A DNA stretch of 64,000 bases. Origin: Phycisphaeraceae bacterium. Lineage in GTDB: Bacteria > Planctomycetota > Phycisphaerae > Phycisphaerales > UBA1924. The stretch is from NCBI GenBank assembly GCA_021297895.1, contig JAJTHN010000025.1, positions 1-64,000 on the forward strand. The letters are read 5' to 3'. This document shows positions 25,475 to 33,884 of this stretch, piece after piece. Within the stretch, counting starts at the first letter, position 1, and every line of letters begins with the position of its first letter. Under the pieces are notes generated by a model, which ran no database searches, was not told the DNA's origin, and saw only the letters and a list, made by a program, of their open reading frames with translations. The position numbers and the translations under genes are program-made.

Positions 25475-26818
25475 TCAGCGAGTGCCCTCGGGCTTGGCCG
25501 GCGGCTCGCCGTTGGCGGCATCGGGGTTCATCGCCCGCACGCCCTCGAGAATCGGCTTCAGAAACGCGTCGTTGGCAAAGCCCGCGCCCTGCGGCGTGTT
25601 CTCCGCGAACCGCACGACCACGAGGTTGTACGCTGGCACGATCAGCAGTCGCTGCTTGCCGAGCCCCGCGGCCATGTACACGTCCACAGGCTTGCCATCA
25701 GGCCCGATGAGCGGCCCCGTCTGATTCGCCTGGTTTCGCAGTCGCTCGCGCGGACCGACGGATCGGCGGCCGCCCTCGTCGCCTTCCTGCCCGGCGCTGG
25801 GGTCGCGGAGCAGCCACCACGTCAGGCCGTAGTTCGGGTTGGTCGAGCTCGGCGTGAAGCACTCGCGGAGAAGCGCGGGGTCGAGATGCTGGTCGAGCGT
25901 GCCGTCGGGCTTGCGGATCGCCCCGCCAAGCCGGACGAACTCGCCGAAGGCTGCCCACTCTCGTGCGGTGAAGCGGAATCCGCCGGGGAGGTTCGGATTG
26001 CCCGCACGATCCTGCCCGATGTTCAGCCGGCCCGACGGCAGGCCGCACGGCTCGAAGATCCGGGCGTTCATGTACGAGAGCGTGGTCTTCTCCGGGCGGT
26101 CGCTCTTCTCGAGTGTGCGCTGAAGAAACTCGCCGAAGGCGTAGAAGTGTGATGAGCCGTATTCGAAGCGCTCGCCGGGGGCGTGCTTGCTGGGCACGGT
26201 GATGACATGGGCGAACTTGTCGTCAACCGACTCGCTGCCGCGGATCTGGTCCATCTTCGTGTTCCGGCCCTTGCCAAGAACGCCGCCGCCCGGCGCACCG
26301 CGGCTACCGAGTGTTGCCTCAGCGGGGTCGAGGCCGCTGGAGAGCGTGAGCAGATGGCGCACGGTGATCTTGCTCTTGCGCGGGTCGTTTTTCCATTCGG
26401 TGATCGTGTCGCTGACAACCTCGTCCAGCGATGAGATCAGACCATCTTGAATCGCGGCGATCGCGGTCACGCCGGTGAAGCTCTTGGTGCCGCTGGCCAG
26501 CGGGTGAGCGCGGCCGGCGTTCCAACCGTTGGCGTACGCCTCGTGAACGATCGCGCCGTTGACCATGATCAGCGCCGCCCGGCCCGAGAACTGCTCGGAA
26601 TACGCCGCGGCTTGTGCGAAGGCCTTGGTCGCGTCCGCGGGAATCGCAGCCGAGGTGCTGGCCGAGGTGCTGGCGGGGGTGGTGGCGGGGGTGGTGGCTG
26701 GAGTGGTGGCTGGGGTGGTGGCCGGCGCGGCATGCTGCGCCCTTGCCTGATTCGACAGCCAGCCGGAAACCAGCGTCAGCACAAGCGTTGCGATGATCGG
26801 GAGCATCGAAGGGGGCAT
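25475..26818 (-). CDS. exported serine hydrolase, class C beta-lactamase/DD-peptidase fold (paralogue)
   Basis: 447 residues from ATG 26818, with GGAGG upstream. A signal peptide (MLPIIATLVLTLVSGWLSNQ) is followed by a Thr/Ala/Pro repeat linker (about 31-56) coded by a 12-bp tandem repeat. The nucleophile motif is S109-G-T-K112 in LASGTKSFTGV, followed by DGLISSLDEVVSDTITEWK and YGSSHFYAFGEFLQ, matching the paralogue at 1887-3233 through most of its length, including the PDGKPxxVYMAAGxGKQRL segment near the C-terminus. The shared AGxGKQ in place of HTG suggests a family-specific active site. Probably periplasmic; substrate unknown. Confidence 0.85.
   Translation of the reverse strand: MPPSMLPIIATLVLTLVSGWLSNQARAQHAAPATTPATTPATTPATTPASTSASTSAAIPADATKAFAQAAAYSEQFSGRAALIMVNGAIVHEAYANGWNAGRAHPLASGTKSFTGVTAIAAIQDGLISSLDEVVSDTITEWKNDPRKSKITVRHLLTLSSGLDPAEATLGSRGAPGGGVLGKGRNTKMDQIRGSESVDDKFAHVITVPSKHAPGERFEYGSSHFYAFGEFLQRTLEKSDRPEKTTLSYMNARIFEPCGLPSGRLNIGQDRAGNPNLPGGFRFTAREWAAFGEFVRLGGAIRKPDGTLDQHLDPALLRECFTPSSTNPNYGLTWWLLRDPSAGQEGDEGGRRSVGPRERLRNQANQTGPLIGPDGKPVDVYMAAGLGKQRLLIVPAYNLVVVRFAENTPQGAGFANDAFLKPILEGVRAMNPDAANGEPPAKPEGTR
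26652..26723. repeat. 12-bp in-frame tandem repeat, 6 copies
   Basis: Six successive 12-mers of the GGGGTGGTGGCN type inside the hydrolase gene. They code an Ala/Thr/Pro/Ser linker after the signal peptide. The unit length of 12 keeps the frame, so the copy number can change without breaking the gene. The G-rich 12-mer array at 1760-1807 lies upstream of the paralogous gene. Confidence 0.85.
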
Positions 26819-26967
26819 GGTGGCCTCCGGAATGAGGTTGGGCGGATGGACCGCAGCACAACGACCCCGTGTCGGCGGCATTGCCCCTTATCCGAATCCG
26901 GGCGACATTGCCCGTTGCCCCGGCCCGAGAACCCCACGCGGCGGGGTGTCGGCAATATCCTCAACCC

Positions 26968-28239
26968 ATGACCACCCTCTCGACATCGCCGGGAACCGCC
27001 GCCATGACTCGCACGCCGTTCGATACCCGAACCGACGCCTTGTTCGATCAGCTCCGGCGTGACGGACTCTGGAAGCACCTTCAGATGCTCGACTCGCCGA
27101 TGGATGCTTCCGTTCGCATGCGGCGTGAAGACGGGTCGTTCCGCGATGTGCTGTGCTTCTGCAGCAACAACTATCTGGGCTTGGCGAATCACCCCGAGGT
27201 CATCGACGCGGGCATCGAGGGGCTGAAGAAGTACGGCGCGGGCACCGCGAGCGTGCGCTTCATCTGCGGCACATTCACGCCGCACGAGACGCTCGAGCAC
27301 GCGATCGCGCAGTACATGGGCACCGAGGCGTCGTACACGTTCGTCAGCGCGTGGACGGCCAACGAAGCGGTCTTCCCGACGCTGTGCGAGCCGGGTGACA
27401 TGATCATTTCCGATGAACTCAACCACGCGTGCATCATCGACAGCATCCGGCTTGCGACAACGATCAAGAAGGGCGTGCACAAGAGCGTGTACCGCAACAA
27501 CACGCTCGAGGGCGAGAAGAGCCTGCGTGCCGCGCTGCAGGCCGCACGCGCGAACAAGGACGTCACCGGGCAGATCTGGGTCGTGACCGACGGCGTGTTC
27601 AGCATGGAGGGTTCTATCGCCGACCTGCCGGCGATGCGGGCCATGTGCGATGAGTACAACGCGATGCTCGTGGTTGATGACTCCCACGGTCACGGCGTCA
27701 TGGGCACGCTCGGCCGCGGCACCCACGAGCACTGGGGGATGATCGACGGGGGCGCACGGAGCGGCCGTGTCGACCTCTTCACCGGCACGCTCGGCAAGGC
27801 CCTGGGCGGCGGCGCGGGCGGCTTCGTGGCCGGCAGCAGGCGGGCGATCGACCTGATCATCCAGCGCGGCAGGCCCACGCTGTTCTCCAATGCGCTGCCC
27901 GTCACTGTCGCGTGCTCGGCGACCAAGGCGATCGAGGTGCTCCGCCGCGAGCCTCAGCGCGTGCAGCGCCTGCGCGATAACGTCCAGTACGCGCGCACCA
28001 AGCTCAAGGCCGCGGGCTTTGATGTGCTGCCCAGCCCGACCGCCATCTGCCCGATCATCGTTCACGACACGGCCAAGGCCATCGCCATGAGCAAGCGGCT
28101 GCTCGAACTGGGCGTGTTCGTCATCGGCTTTGGATACCCGGTGGTGCCCGAGGGCCACGCCCGGCTGCGGTGCCAGATTTCGGCGGCGCATACGATGGGT
28201 CACATCGATGCGCTGGTTGATGCGCTGAAGCGGATCTAG
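26968..28239 (+). CDS. kbl: glycine C-acetyltransferase / alpha-oxoamine synthase family
   Basis: A PLP-dependent enzyme that condenses glycine with acetyl-CoA (Kbl) or a related amino acid/acyl-CoA pair (BioF-like). 423 residues from ATG 26968; ATG 27004 (411 residues) is an equally good start. Motifs: VLCFCSNNYLGLANHPEV, GTASVRFICGTFTPHETLE, VVDDSHGHGVMG (PLP ring Asp-His), and the Schiff-base lysine in TGTLGKALGGGAGG. SVRFICGT and TFTPH favour Kbl over BioF. A neighbouring threonine dehydrogenase, the usual partner, is not seen. Two CATTGCCC-containing direct repeats lie just upstream (26879-26920). Confidence 0.85.
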   Translation: MTTLSTSPGTAAMTRTPFDTRTDALFDQLRRDGLWKHLQMLDSPMDASVRMRREDGSFRDVLCFCSNNYLGLANHPEVIDAGIEGLKKYGAGTASVRFICGTFTPHETLEHAIAQYMGTEASYTFVSAWTANEAVFPTLCEPGDMIISDELNHACIIDSIRLATTIKKGVHKSVYRNNTLEGEKSLRAALQAARANKDVTGQIWVVTDGVFSMEGSIADLPAMRAMCDEYNAMLVVDDSHGHGVMGTLGRGTHEHWGMIDGGARSGRVDLFTGTLGKALGGGAGGFVAGSRRAIDLIIQRGRPTLFSNALPVTVACSATKAIEVLRREPQRVQRLRDNVQYARTKLKAAGFDVLPSPTAICPIIVHDTAKAIAMSKRLLELGVFVIGFGYPVVPEGHARLRCQISAAHTMGHIDALVDALKRI

Positions 28240-28269
28240 GAACACCCCGCCCCGTGAGCGTCAAGGCGA

Positions 28270-28281
28270 GCTGAGCTCAGC
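28270..28281. repeat. 12-bp perfect palindrome
   Basis: GCTGAGCTCAGC lies between the convergent kbl and small-protein genes. It could be a bidirectional terminator core or a protein-binding site. There is no T-run. Confidence 0.4.
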
Positions 28282-28286
28282 GTCAG

Positions 28287-28463
28287 TTACGACGCGATGT
28301 TGCGCACAAGTCTGGCAAAGAACCCTCGGTTGATGCGCTCGGCCTCCAGCTTCTCGCGACGCTCGGCCTTGGCGATGCGGCGATAGAGATTTCTGGTGAT
28401 CTCATCCAGCGTCAGGCCCTTGGTCGGCACGGCCCGCTTGGGAGACGTGTTGGGTTGAGACAT
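28287..28463 (-). CDS. small basic hypothetical protein (58 aa)
   Basis: Starts at ATG 28463 with CGGAG about 7 bases upstream. The product is highly charged: a Ser/Pro/Lys N-terminus, then a continuous amphipathic helix rich in Arg, Glu and Lys (ITRNLYRRIAKAERREKLEA) and a short hydrophobic end. It follows the membrane protein gene at 28489 by 25 bases, so the two are probably co-transcribed. No known family recognised. Confidence 0.6.
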   Translation of the reverse strand: MSQPNTSPKRAVPTKGLTLDEITRNLYRRIAKAERREKLEAERINRGFFARLVRNIAS

Positions 28464-28488
28464 GCTCGAACTCCGGTGACATAGCGAA

Positions 28489-29076
28489 TCACGCAAATAG
28501 AGTGTACCACATGAACGCGAAGAGGACCAAGCTGTAGCCGGCGATCATCCAGAAAACCCCCAAGTCGATCCTTCGTGAGACCCTTCGATTCCGAGTGGAC
28601 AGCGCGAGTATTGCTGCCCGGAGCTTCGCATCCCGGTATCGCCAGACCAGCGTCGTTTCGGCAGCAAGCACGCGGTCCACGGCCGATCGCGGGATGGAGG
28701 CGAGTGAGATCGCACGCTCTCCAGCACCCAAATTCTCCGATGCTTTCTGACCTCGCGCAAAGAGCCCCCGTTCTGTGAACAGATAGATGGTGGCGACAAG
28801 GAAGGCGATGCCCGCGAGAATCACAATGATGCGAAGTACGACCGACGCCCAAGGCACCATGGTGGTGATCTCTCCCGCGGGCTCATTGAAGCTGATGCGA
28901 AAGACACCGAAGCCCGCGAGCAGGGCAAGGCCCGCGGCGTATGTTCTTCTCTTGTCGCGGAGCGTGCTTGCGTAGTCGACCTGATCACTCCAGAGCATCA
29001 TCGTCTGCTCGAAGATCAGCCGTGCGTTCTCGGTCTGCTGGGGCTGATCAGCTGGCTTGGGTTCCGCGGAAGACAT
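28489..29076 (-). CDS. hypothetical membrane protein
   Basis: 195 residues. A polar N-terminus with a DQVDYASTLRDKRRTYAAG segment leads into three hydrophobic helices (about 48-62, 78-100 and 172-195), with an Arg-rich cytoplasmic stretch between the second and third. The topology recalls small SLATT-type or generic membrane proteins, but I claim no family. Base composition is clearly lower in GC than its neighbours and codon use is less biased, a hint of more recent arrival. Divergent from dtd with 20 bases between start codons. Confidence 0.7.
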   Translation of the reverse strand: MSSAEPKPADQPQQTENARLIFEQTMMLWSDQVDYASTLRDKRRTYAAGLALLAGFGVFRISFNEPAGEITTMVPWASVVLRIIVILAGIAFLVATIYLFTERGLFARGQKASENLGAGERAISLASIPRSAVDRVLAAETTLVWRYRDAKLRAAILALSTRNRRVSRRIDLGVFWMIAGYSLVLFAFMWYTLFA

Positions 29077-29096
29077 GCTGATCGGAGTCTAACACA

Positions 29097-29549
29097 GTGC
29101 GTCTTGTCATCCAGCGCGTCCGTTCCGCATCTGTCACCGTCGCCGGAGAGGTCCGCGCTCGCATCGGCGTCGGCCTGCTCGTTCTCGTCGGGTTCGATGT
29201 CGATGATGCCCGCGATTGCATCGCCTGGGGTGCCGACAAGGTCGCGAACCTGCGGATCTTCGAGGACCAGCAGGGCAAGATGAATCGCTCGGTCCTCGAT
29301 GTCACCGGCGGCGTGCTGCTGGTGCCCAACTTCACGCTCGCGGGCGATGCGCACAAGGGCCGGCGCCCGAGTTTCGATCGTGCCATGCGTCCCGAGCACG
29401 CCGAGCCGATGTTCAACGCCATGGCCGACGCGATCGCCGCGGCGGGGGTGCCGACTCAACGCGGCGTGTTCCGTGCCGAAATGCTCGTGTCCCTCGAGAA
29501 CGACGGCCCGATCACGATCGTGCTCGACCGTCCGCCCGCGCCCGCCTGA
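29097..29549 (+). CDS. dtd: D-aminoacyl-tRNA deacylase
   Basis: Proofreading enzyme that removes D-amino acids from tRNA. 150 residues, the family length; GTG start giving MRLVIQRVRSASVTV. Diagnostic segments: LVLVGFDVDDARD, KVANLRIFEDQQGKMNRSV, NFTLAGDAHKGRRPSFDRAM and the C-terminal GPITIVLD holding the Gly-cisPro pair that rejects L-amino acids. The first catalytic segment reads NFTL instead of the usual SQFTL. Its TGA abuts the stop of the opposing gene so that the two stops form TGATCA. Confidence 0.95.
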   Translation: MRLVIQRVRSASVTVAGEVRARIGVGLLVLVGFDVDDARDCIAWGADKVANLRIFEDQQGKMNRSVLDVTGGVLLVPNFTLAGDAHKGRRPSFDRAMRPEHAEPMFNAMADAIAAAGVPTQRGVFRAEMLVSLENDGPITIVLDRPPAPA

Positions 29550-30833
29550 TCACTTGCTCTCCTGCACGACGCGGTCGAGGAACTTCTTCTCGCTCTTGGC
29601 GTACTTCTCAAAGGCCTCGGCCAGCCTTGCCTGCACCGCGCGGAGCGACTCGGCATCCGCCGGTGTCTGCCCGGCTTCCATCGCCGCGAGCACGCTCTCG
29701 ACCGAAGCGCTGGCCGCGCGCAGGTCGCTCGCCGACTGCGCAAAGGCCCGCGCCGCTTCGAAGACCAGTTCCTGCTCCATCTCACGTCGGCTCGGCGTGT
29801 ACAGCAGCCGCCACGGGTTGCGCCGAACCTCGGTCATGGTCAGCAGCAACTGGTCGCTGCTCAGCCGGGCGTTGGCCAGCATGATGCGGAGTTCCGGCGA
29901 GAGTTCGGCCAGCAGCGCGTTGGTGCGCTGGCCCACCTCGTTGAACTCCGCGAGCGCTCCCTGCGCCTCGGTGACGCTCGCCGCGACGCGGTTGTACAGG
30001 TCCTTGTTCATCTTCTCGGCGAGCTGGCTGGCCGACTCGAAGATCGAATCGATGCGCGGGCGGTTGGCGTCGATCAGCCGCAGAGCCGCGGCGAGCACGC
30101 CGCGCGCATCGGTCGCACCCTTGGACAGCTCATCCGTCGCGGTCTCGACGTTCGACATGGTCCTGTCGATCCTGGGCGTCCAGCGCCGAACGCCGGAGCG
30201 GATCTCGCCCGAGATCGCCTTGGCGTCGTCGGTGAAGACCTCGACGTTGTGCATGATGGGTTCGACCTTCTCTGTCGCCCGCGCCATACGGTCGGCGATC
30301 TCCGCCCCGCGACGAAGGATCAGCCGGAGCTGGTCGGCCTGCTCCTGCTCGTACCCCGCCTGGGTCAGGAACGAAGGCGGCGCGAGCTTGCCGGCAAGTC
30401 GCTCGCCCTGACGCAGCACGCCATCATCGCCGGGCCCCAGCGTCAGCAGCGACGGATCGCCGACGTTGGGAATGTTGATCGAACCGGCCGAGCCCAGCAG
30501 CGGCAACTGCAGGAACGGGCGGGCGTTGCGGTACAGCGTGACCTCGGGGGTCATCACGATGTCCACCGCGATGCCGGTCTTGCGGGGCGAGTCCTCCGGC
30601 AGGAACCGCAGCCCCACCACGCGCCCGACGCGGCGTCCGCCGACCTTGACGATCGAACCCGCCTCCAGGCCCTCGGCACCATCGCCGATGCTGAACTCCA
30701 CCACGTACCGCGAGGAGTACTTGAGGTTCTCGGTCACGCCCGCGAGGATGAGCACGGAGCCGACGATCAGCACCAGCCCGAAGGTCACGAGCAATCCGGC
30801 AACCAGTGCGTTTCTGCTGCTGCGTGCGCTCAT
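29550..30833 (-). CDS. mlaD: MCE-domain lipid-transport protein (MlaD-like)
   Basis: Periplasmic substrate-binding part of a phospholipid-transport ABC system. One N-terminal membrane anchor (NALVAGLLVTFGLVLIVGSVLILAG, about 8-32), one MCE domain (about 38-125, GAEGLEAGSIVKVGGRRVGRV), then about 290 residues of long helices that may form a trans-periplasmic tube or needle. 427 residues, longer than MlaD (about 180), closer to PqiB/YebT-like or actinobacterial Mce forms, but with a single MCE domain. Preceded by the ATPase gene (102-base gap). No MlaE permease in the unit. Confidence 0.85.
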   Translation of the reverse strand: MSARSSRNALVAGLLVTFGLVLIVGSVLILAGVTENLKYSSRYVVEFSIGDGAEGLEAGSIVKVGGRRVGRVVGLRFLPEDSPRKTGIAVDIVMTPEVTLYRNARPFLQLPLLGSAGSINIPNVGDPSLLTLGPGDDGVLRQGERLAGKLAPPSFLTQAGYEQEQADQLRLILRRGAEIADRMARATEKVEPIMHNVEVFTDDAKAISGEIRSGVRRWTPRIDRTMSNVETATDELSKGATDARGVLAAALRLIDANRPRIDSIFESASQLAEKMNKDLYNRVAASVTEAQGALAEFNEVGQRTNALLAELSPELRIMLANARLSSDQLLLTMTEVRRNPWRLLYTPSRREMEQELVFEAARAFAQSASDLRAASASVESVLAAMEAGQTPADAESLRAVQARLAEAFEKYAKSEKKFLDRVVQESK

Positions 30834-30935
30834 CGTGCTCCCTGCTGGCTCTCGCCGCCGCTCCTGCCGCGGCGTGCTCGGTGTGACTCGCTCCGGCCCA
30901 CATCAGACCCGGCTCGGGCCCGTGTGAACGATCGA

Positions 30936-31880
30936 CTAGTCGCGCCGCCGCGTCGCCTGAACCGTCGGGACCGAGCTCATCGCCGGTCCTCCGCCCAGGA
31001 GATCATCAGCATAGTTCGTCGCATCACGACGCTGCGTGATCGGGCCCTCGGCATCCCCCCGCAGAAACTGCCTGATGATCCGCTCATCGGTGCTCAGGCT
31101 CTGCACCGCCGCGCCCTCGGTCTTGCGCAGCCCATCGAACCACGCCCGGTCTGCGATCTTCAGAACCCGCCCCTTGTCGAGCATCACCATCCGATCGGCG
31201 ATCGTGAAGGCGCTGTCCATCTCGTGTGTGACGACCACGCTCGTCACGCCGAGGCCGCGCGTGGTGTTGAGGATCAACTGGTCGATTTCCGCGCTGGTGA
31301 CCGGGTCCAGCCCCGCGCTCGGCTCGTCGTAGAAGATGATCTGAGGATCAAGGGCCATCGCCCGCGCCAGACCGGCGCGCTTCTTCATGCCGCCCGAGAT
31401 CTGCGACGGAAACTTCTCCGCGTGCTCGCGCAGCCCGACCTGCTCGAGTTTCATCTTCACAGTGATGTCGATGATCTCGCGCCCAAGATCCGTGTGCTCC
31501 TCCAGCGGAAGGGCCACGTTCTCGGCGATGGTCATCGAGTTGTACAGCGCGCCGCTCTGAAAGAGGATGCCGAACTTCTTGCGGACCTCATCCATGCCCT
31601 GCTCATCGAGCAGGGAGAGGTTGCGGCCGAAAAGCTCGACCGTGCCCTCATCAATCGTCAGTGAACCGATGAGGCAGCGCAGCAGCGTGCTCTTGCCGCA
31701 GCCCGAGCCGCCCATGACCACGAGTGTCTCACCGGGAAAAATGTCCAGGTCCACCCCGTTGAGCACCGTCCGCCCGTCGAACCGCTTGACCAGCCCGCGG
31801 ATGCGGACCGTCGGCGTCCGCCCCTCGACCCCGCCCGCGGCAGGTGCCGCGTCCGCGTTGGAACTCATGTGCTCGCTCAC
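30936..31880 (-). CDS. mlaF: ABC transporter ATP-binding protein of an MCE/Mla system
   Basis: ATPase for the MCE transporter. 314 residues from GTG 31880; ATG 31868 is the alternative. Walker A GGSGCGKST (about 56-64), Q-loop LFQSGALYNSMTI, signature QISGGMKKRAGLARAMA, Walker B IIFYDEPSAGLDP, His switch VVTHEM. The SGALFDSLT-like Q-loop and GGMKKR signature are those of MlaF/TtgA2. A ~40-residue tail after the core carries charged residues. TATAGT on the minus strand stands 6 bases before the GTG, so the message may be leaderless. The partner permease MlaE is missing here. Confidence 0.93.
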   Translation of the reverse strand: MSEHMSSNADAAPAAGGVEGRTPTVRIRGLVKRFDGRTVLNGVDLDIFPGETLVVMGGSGCGKSTLLRCLIGSLTIDEGTVELFGRNLSLLDEQGMDEVRKKFGILFQSGALYNSMTIAENVALPLEEHTDLGREIIDITVKMKLEQVGLREHAEKFPSQISGGMKKRAGLARAMALDPQIIFYDEPSAGLDPVTSAEIDQLILNTTRGLGVTSVVVTHEMDSAFTIADRMVMLDKGRVLKIADRAWFDGLRKTEGAAVQSLSTDERIIRQFLRGDAEGPITQRRDATNYADDLLGGGPAMSSVPTVQATRRRD

Positions 31881-32234
31881 GAGCAGACTATACCTTCAGA
31901 CGTACCGGGCTTGCCCGCCGTCATCGCCGCGCGACCGCGGCGGGCTCATCGCCACGATGTGTCCGGGGCCTTGATCATGGGGGCGAGGAGGCCGAGCCGC
32001 GACCGACCGGCTGGTGGCTTCAGCGCGTTCATCAAGATGGGTGATTGTGAAGCGTGTCGAGATTATGAGCCTGAATGGCTGATAATTTTGGCAATCTGCC
32101 GCTCCGATTTCATGGCTAACGCCGCATATTGGGGGTTTCGTCGAGGCTCCCCTAACTGGTGGAACTGAATCCATGCCTTTGGCATCCATCAGTGCTCGAT
32201 CAAGTCGTTCCCTTTTGATGGAGATTCGCTCGTG
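31881..32234. other. intergenic region, AT-richer patch with promoter signals
   Basis: No gene is supported. Left end: TATAGT at 31892-31887 (minus) just before the mlaF GTG. From about 32040 to 32230 the GC content drops; GATAAT at 32081-32086 is a candidate -10 for the collagen-like gene to the right. A short ATGCC-TTT-GGCAT hairpin and a CCATCA/TGATGG pair flank the ribosome-binding site GGAG near 32221. Confidence 0.45.
31887..31892 (-). promoter_or_regulatory. candidate -10 box (TATAGT) for mlaF-mlaD
   Basis: TATAGT is followed after 6 bases by the GTG start of mlaF. The same TATAGT-to-start arrangement occurs at dus. Confidence 0.4.
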
Positions 32235-33263
32235 ATGAACTCGAAGAATCTGGCGGTTGGTCTGCTCGCGATCGTCATGGCCGCCGGCTCGGCATCGCCG
32301 GTACTGGCCAACCCGGGCACCGCGTTTACGTATCAGGGTGAGATCCGTTTCCAGGGTCTGCCGCTGTTCAGTGCCGCGGATGTTGAGTTCCGTCTGTTCG
32401 ATGCGCTCACGGGCGGGAACCAGATTGGACCGACGCTGCAGACGCTGAATCTCACGCCGAGCAACGGCCGTTTCGCGGCGTCGCTCGACTTCGGCGTGAA
32501 CGCGTTCGATGGCAGCGGTCGGTACCTCGAGATCTCGGTGCGTACTCCCGCCGGTGTGGGCTCGTACATCACGCTGAACCCGCGCACGGCACTGCGTCCG
32601 ACGCCCTGCGCGCTGTACGCGCTCAACGGCAACCCCGGCCCGGCCGGCCCGCAGGGCCCCGCCGGTCCGCAGGGTCCGTCGGGCGTCATCGCGGCGACTG
32701 CTCCGCTGGCGTATGACGGCGGCACGCAGACCGTCTCCATTCAGGCCAATGGCATCACCAACGCCCAGATCGCCGATCGCACGCGCTCGATCATGATTCC
32801 CGGCGGCGCGTTCGCCGCGGCTTCGGGTTACGGCGCGGTGAACTTCAGCGCTGCTCGCGGACGTGTCATCGGGGCCCGCCTCGATGACGGCTCGAACAAC
32901 GTCGCCTCCACCATGATCACCGTGCCGCGCGACTTCATCTCCGGCTCGGTCCCGACGCTGACCATCTACTGGGGCACCGATGAAGGTGCCGCCGGCCGCG
33001 TCGGCAGCCTCGATGTCCGCTTCGACGCCTTCTCCGGCTCGCTCATCACCTCGCCGACATCGGTCACCACGCAGCGTGCCACCTTCACCGGCTCGCCGGC
33101 GCAGGGTGCGATCATCACCACGACGGTTGCCACCTTCACAGGCTCGCCCACGTGGAATCCGGGCGATGTCATCGTCCTGACCATCTCTCGTGACACGACC
33201 GACAGCAACCAGGGCAATCTGTACATCGTCGGTGTCTCCTTCGATTACAATGCCGACATGTAA
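32235..33263 (+). CDS. secreted collagen-like protein
   Basis: 342 residues from ATG 32235 (GTG 32232 is possible); GGAG upstream. A signal peptide (LAVGLLAIVMAAGSASPVLA) precedes a TAFTYQGEIRFQGLPL domain common in planctomycete surface proteins, with FRLFDALTGGNQIG. A collagen-like GPAGPQGPAGPQGPSG run (about 135-150) connects to a second beta-rich domain with two TFTGSP repeats near 280-300. It has the look of a fibre or adhesin. The next gene, 36 bases downstream and also secreted, is probably in the same operon. Confidence 0.75.
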   Translation: MNSKNLAVGLLAIVMAAGSASPVLANPGTAFTYQGEIRFQGLPLFSAADVEFRLFDALTGGNQIGPTLQTLNLTPSNGRFAASLDFGVNAFDGSGRYLEISVRTPAGVGSYITLNPRTALRPTPCALYALNGNPGPAGPQGPAGPQGPSGVIAATAPLAYDGGTQTVSIQANGITNAQIADRTRSIMIPGGAFAAASGYGAVNFSAARGRVIGARLDDGSNNVASTMITVPRDFISGSVPTLTIYWGTDEGAAGRVGSLDVRFDAFSGSLITSPTSVTTQRATFTGSPAQGAIITTTVATFTGSPTWNPGDVIVLTISRDTTDSNQGNLYIVGVSFDYNADM

Positions 33264-33299
33264 TCGTCGGCACCTTCCTCACGATCGAAAGGAGACCCC

Positions 33300-33791
33300 G
33301 TGATCCGATCCATGCTCAGCACCATCAACTCCATCATGCCGGCGCTCATCCTCGTCGCCGCGCTCTGCGGAATGGACGCCCGCGCCCAGTCCGGCGGCGA
33401 CTTCGACCTGACCTGGTACTCCGTCGATGGCGGCGGCGAGCAGGTCGGCGCCGGTGACATCGTCGTTTTCGGCACCGTCGGCCAGGGTGATGTCGACCAG
33501 CGGGCCGTCGGCGGTGGGTTCACCGTCGTCGGCGGCTTCTGGACCATCCCGTTCCAGCCGAGCGTCTGCCCGGCGGACATCGCCAACACCGACGGCGAGC
33601 CCGGGGCCGACGGCGCGGTCGACAACGGCGACTTCACGCTCTTCTTCAACGCCTTCTTCGCCGACATCAGCGACCCGATCCGCACTTCCGCCGACATCGC
33701 CAACACCGATGGCGAGTTGCCTCTCGATGGCGTCATCGACAACGGCGACTTCTCGCTGTTCTTCAGCGTCTTCTTCCAGGGCTGCCCGTAA
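33300..33791 (+). CDS. secreted protein with GC-type dockerin tail
   Basis: 163 residues; GTG start with AAAGGAG 5 bases upstream. After the signal peptide (ALILVAALCGMDARAQ) comes a short SGGDFDLTWYSVDGGGEQV domain ending in GGGFTVVGGFWTI. The last 75 residues, from CPADIANTDG to GCP, form two Ca-loop-like repeats, each with D-x-x-DNGDFTLFF, bracketed by cysteines. The same module ends the protease at 49681-52053. In dockerins such loops bind Ca2+ and a cohesin; no cohesin is visible here. Followed by a strong terminator. Confidence 0.85.
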   Translation: MIRSMLSTINSIMPALILVAALCGMDARAQSGGDFDLTWYSVDGGGEQVGAGDIVVFGTVGQGDVDQRAVGGGFTVVGGFWTIPFQPSVCPADIANTDGEPGADGAVDNGDFTLFFNAFFADISDPIRTSADIANTDGELPLDGVIDNGDFSLFFSVFFQGCP

Positions 33792-33821
33792 CGCCAGGGT
33801 TGTCAACCCACGCAAATGCAG

Positions 33822-33858
33822 CAGGGCCCGCGTCGTTTGACGCGGGCCCTGTTCATTT
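33822..33858 (+). terminator. rho-independent terminator
   Basis: A perfect 13-bp stem (33822-33834 with 33839-33851, CAGGGCCCGCGTC/GACGCGGGCCCTG), GTTT loop, then TTCATTT. It closes the collagen-like/dockerin operon. Confidence 0.85.
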
Positions 33859-33884
33859 CGCCTTGTACACATTCCCGCGGCGGA

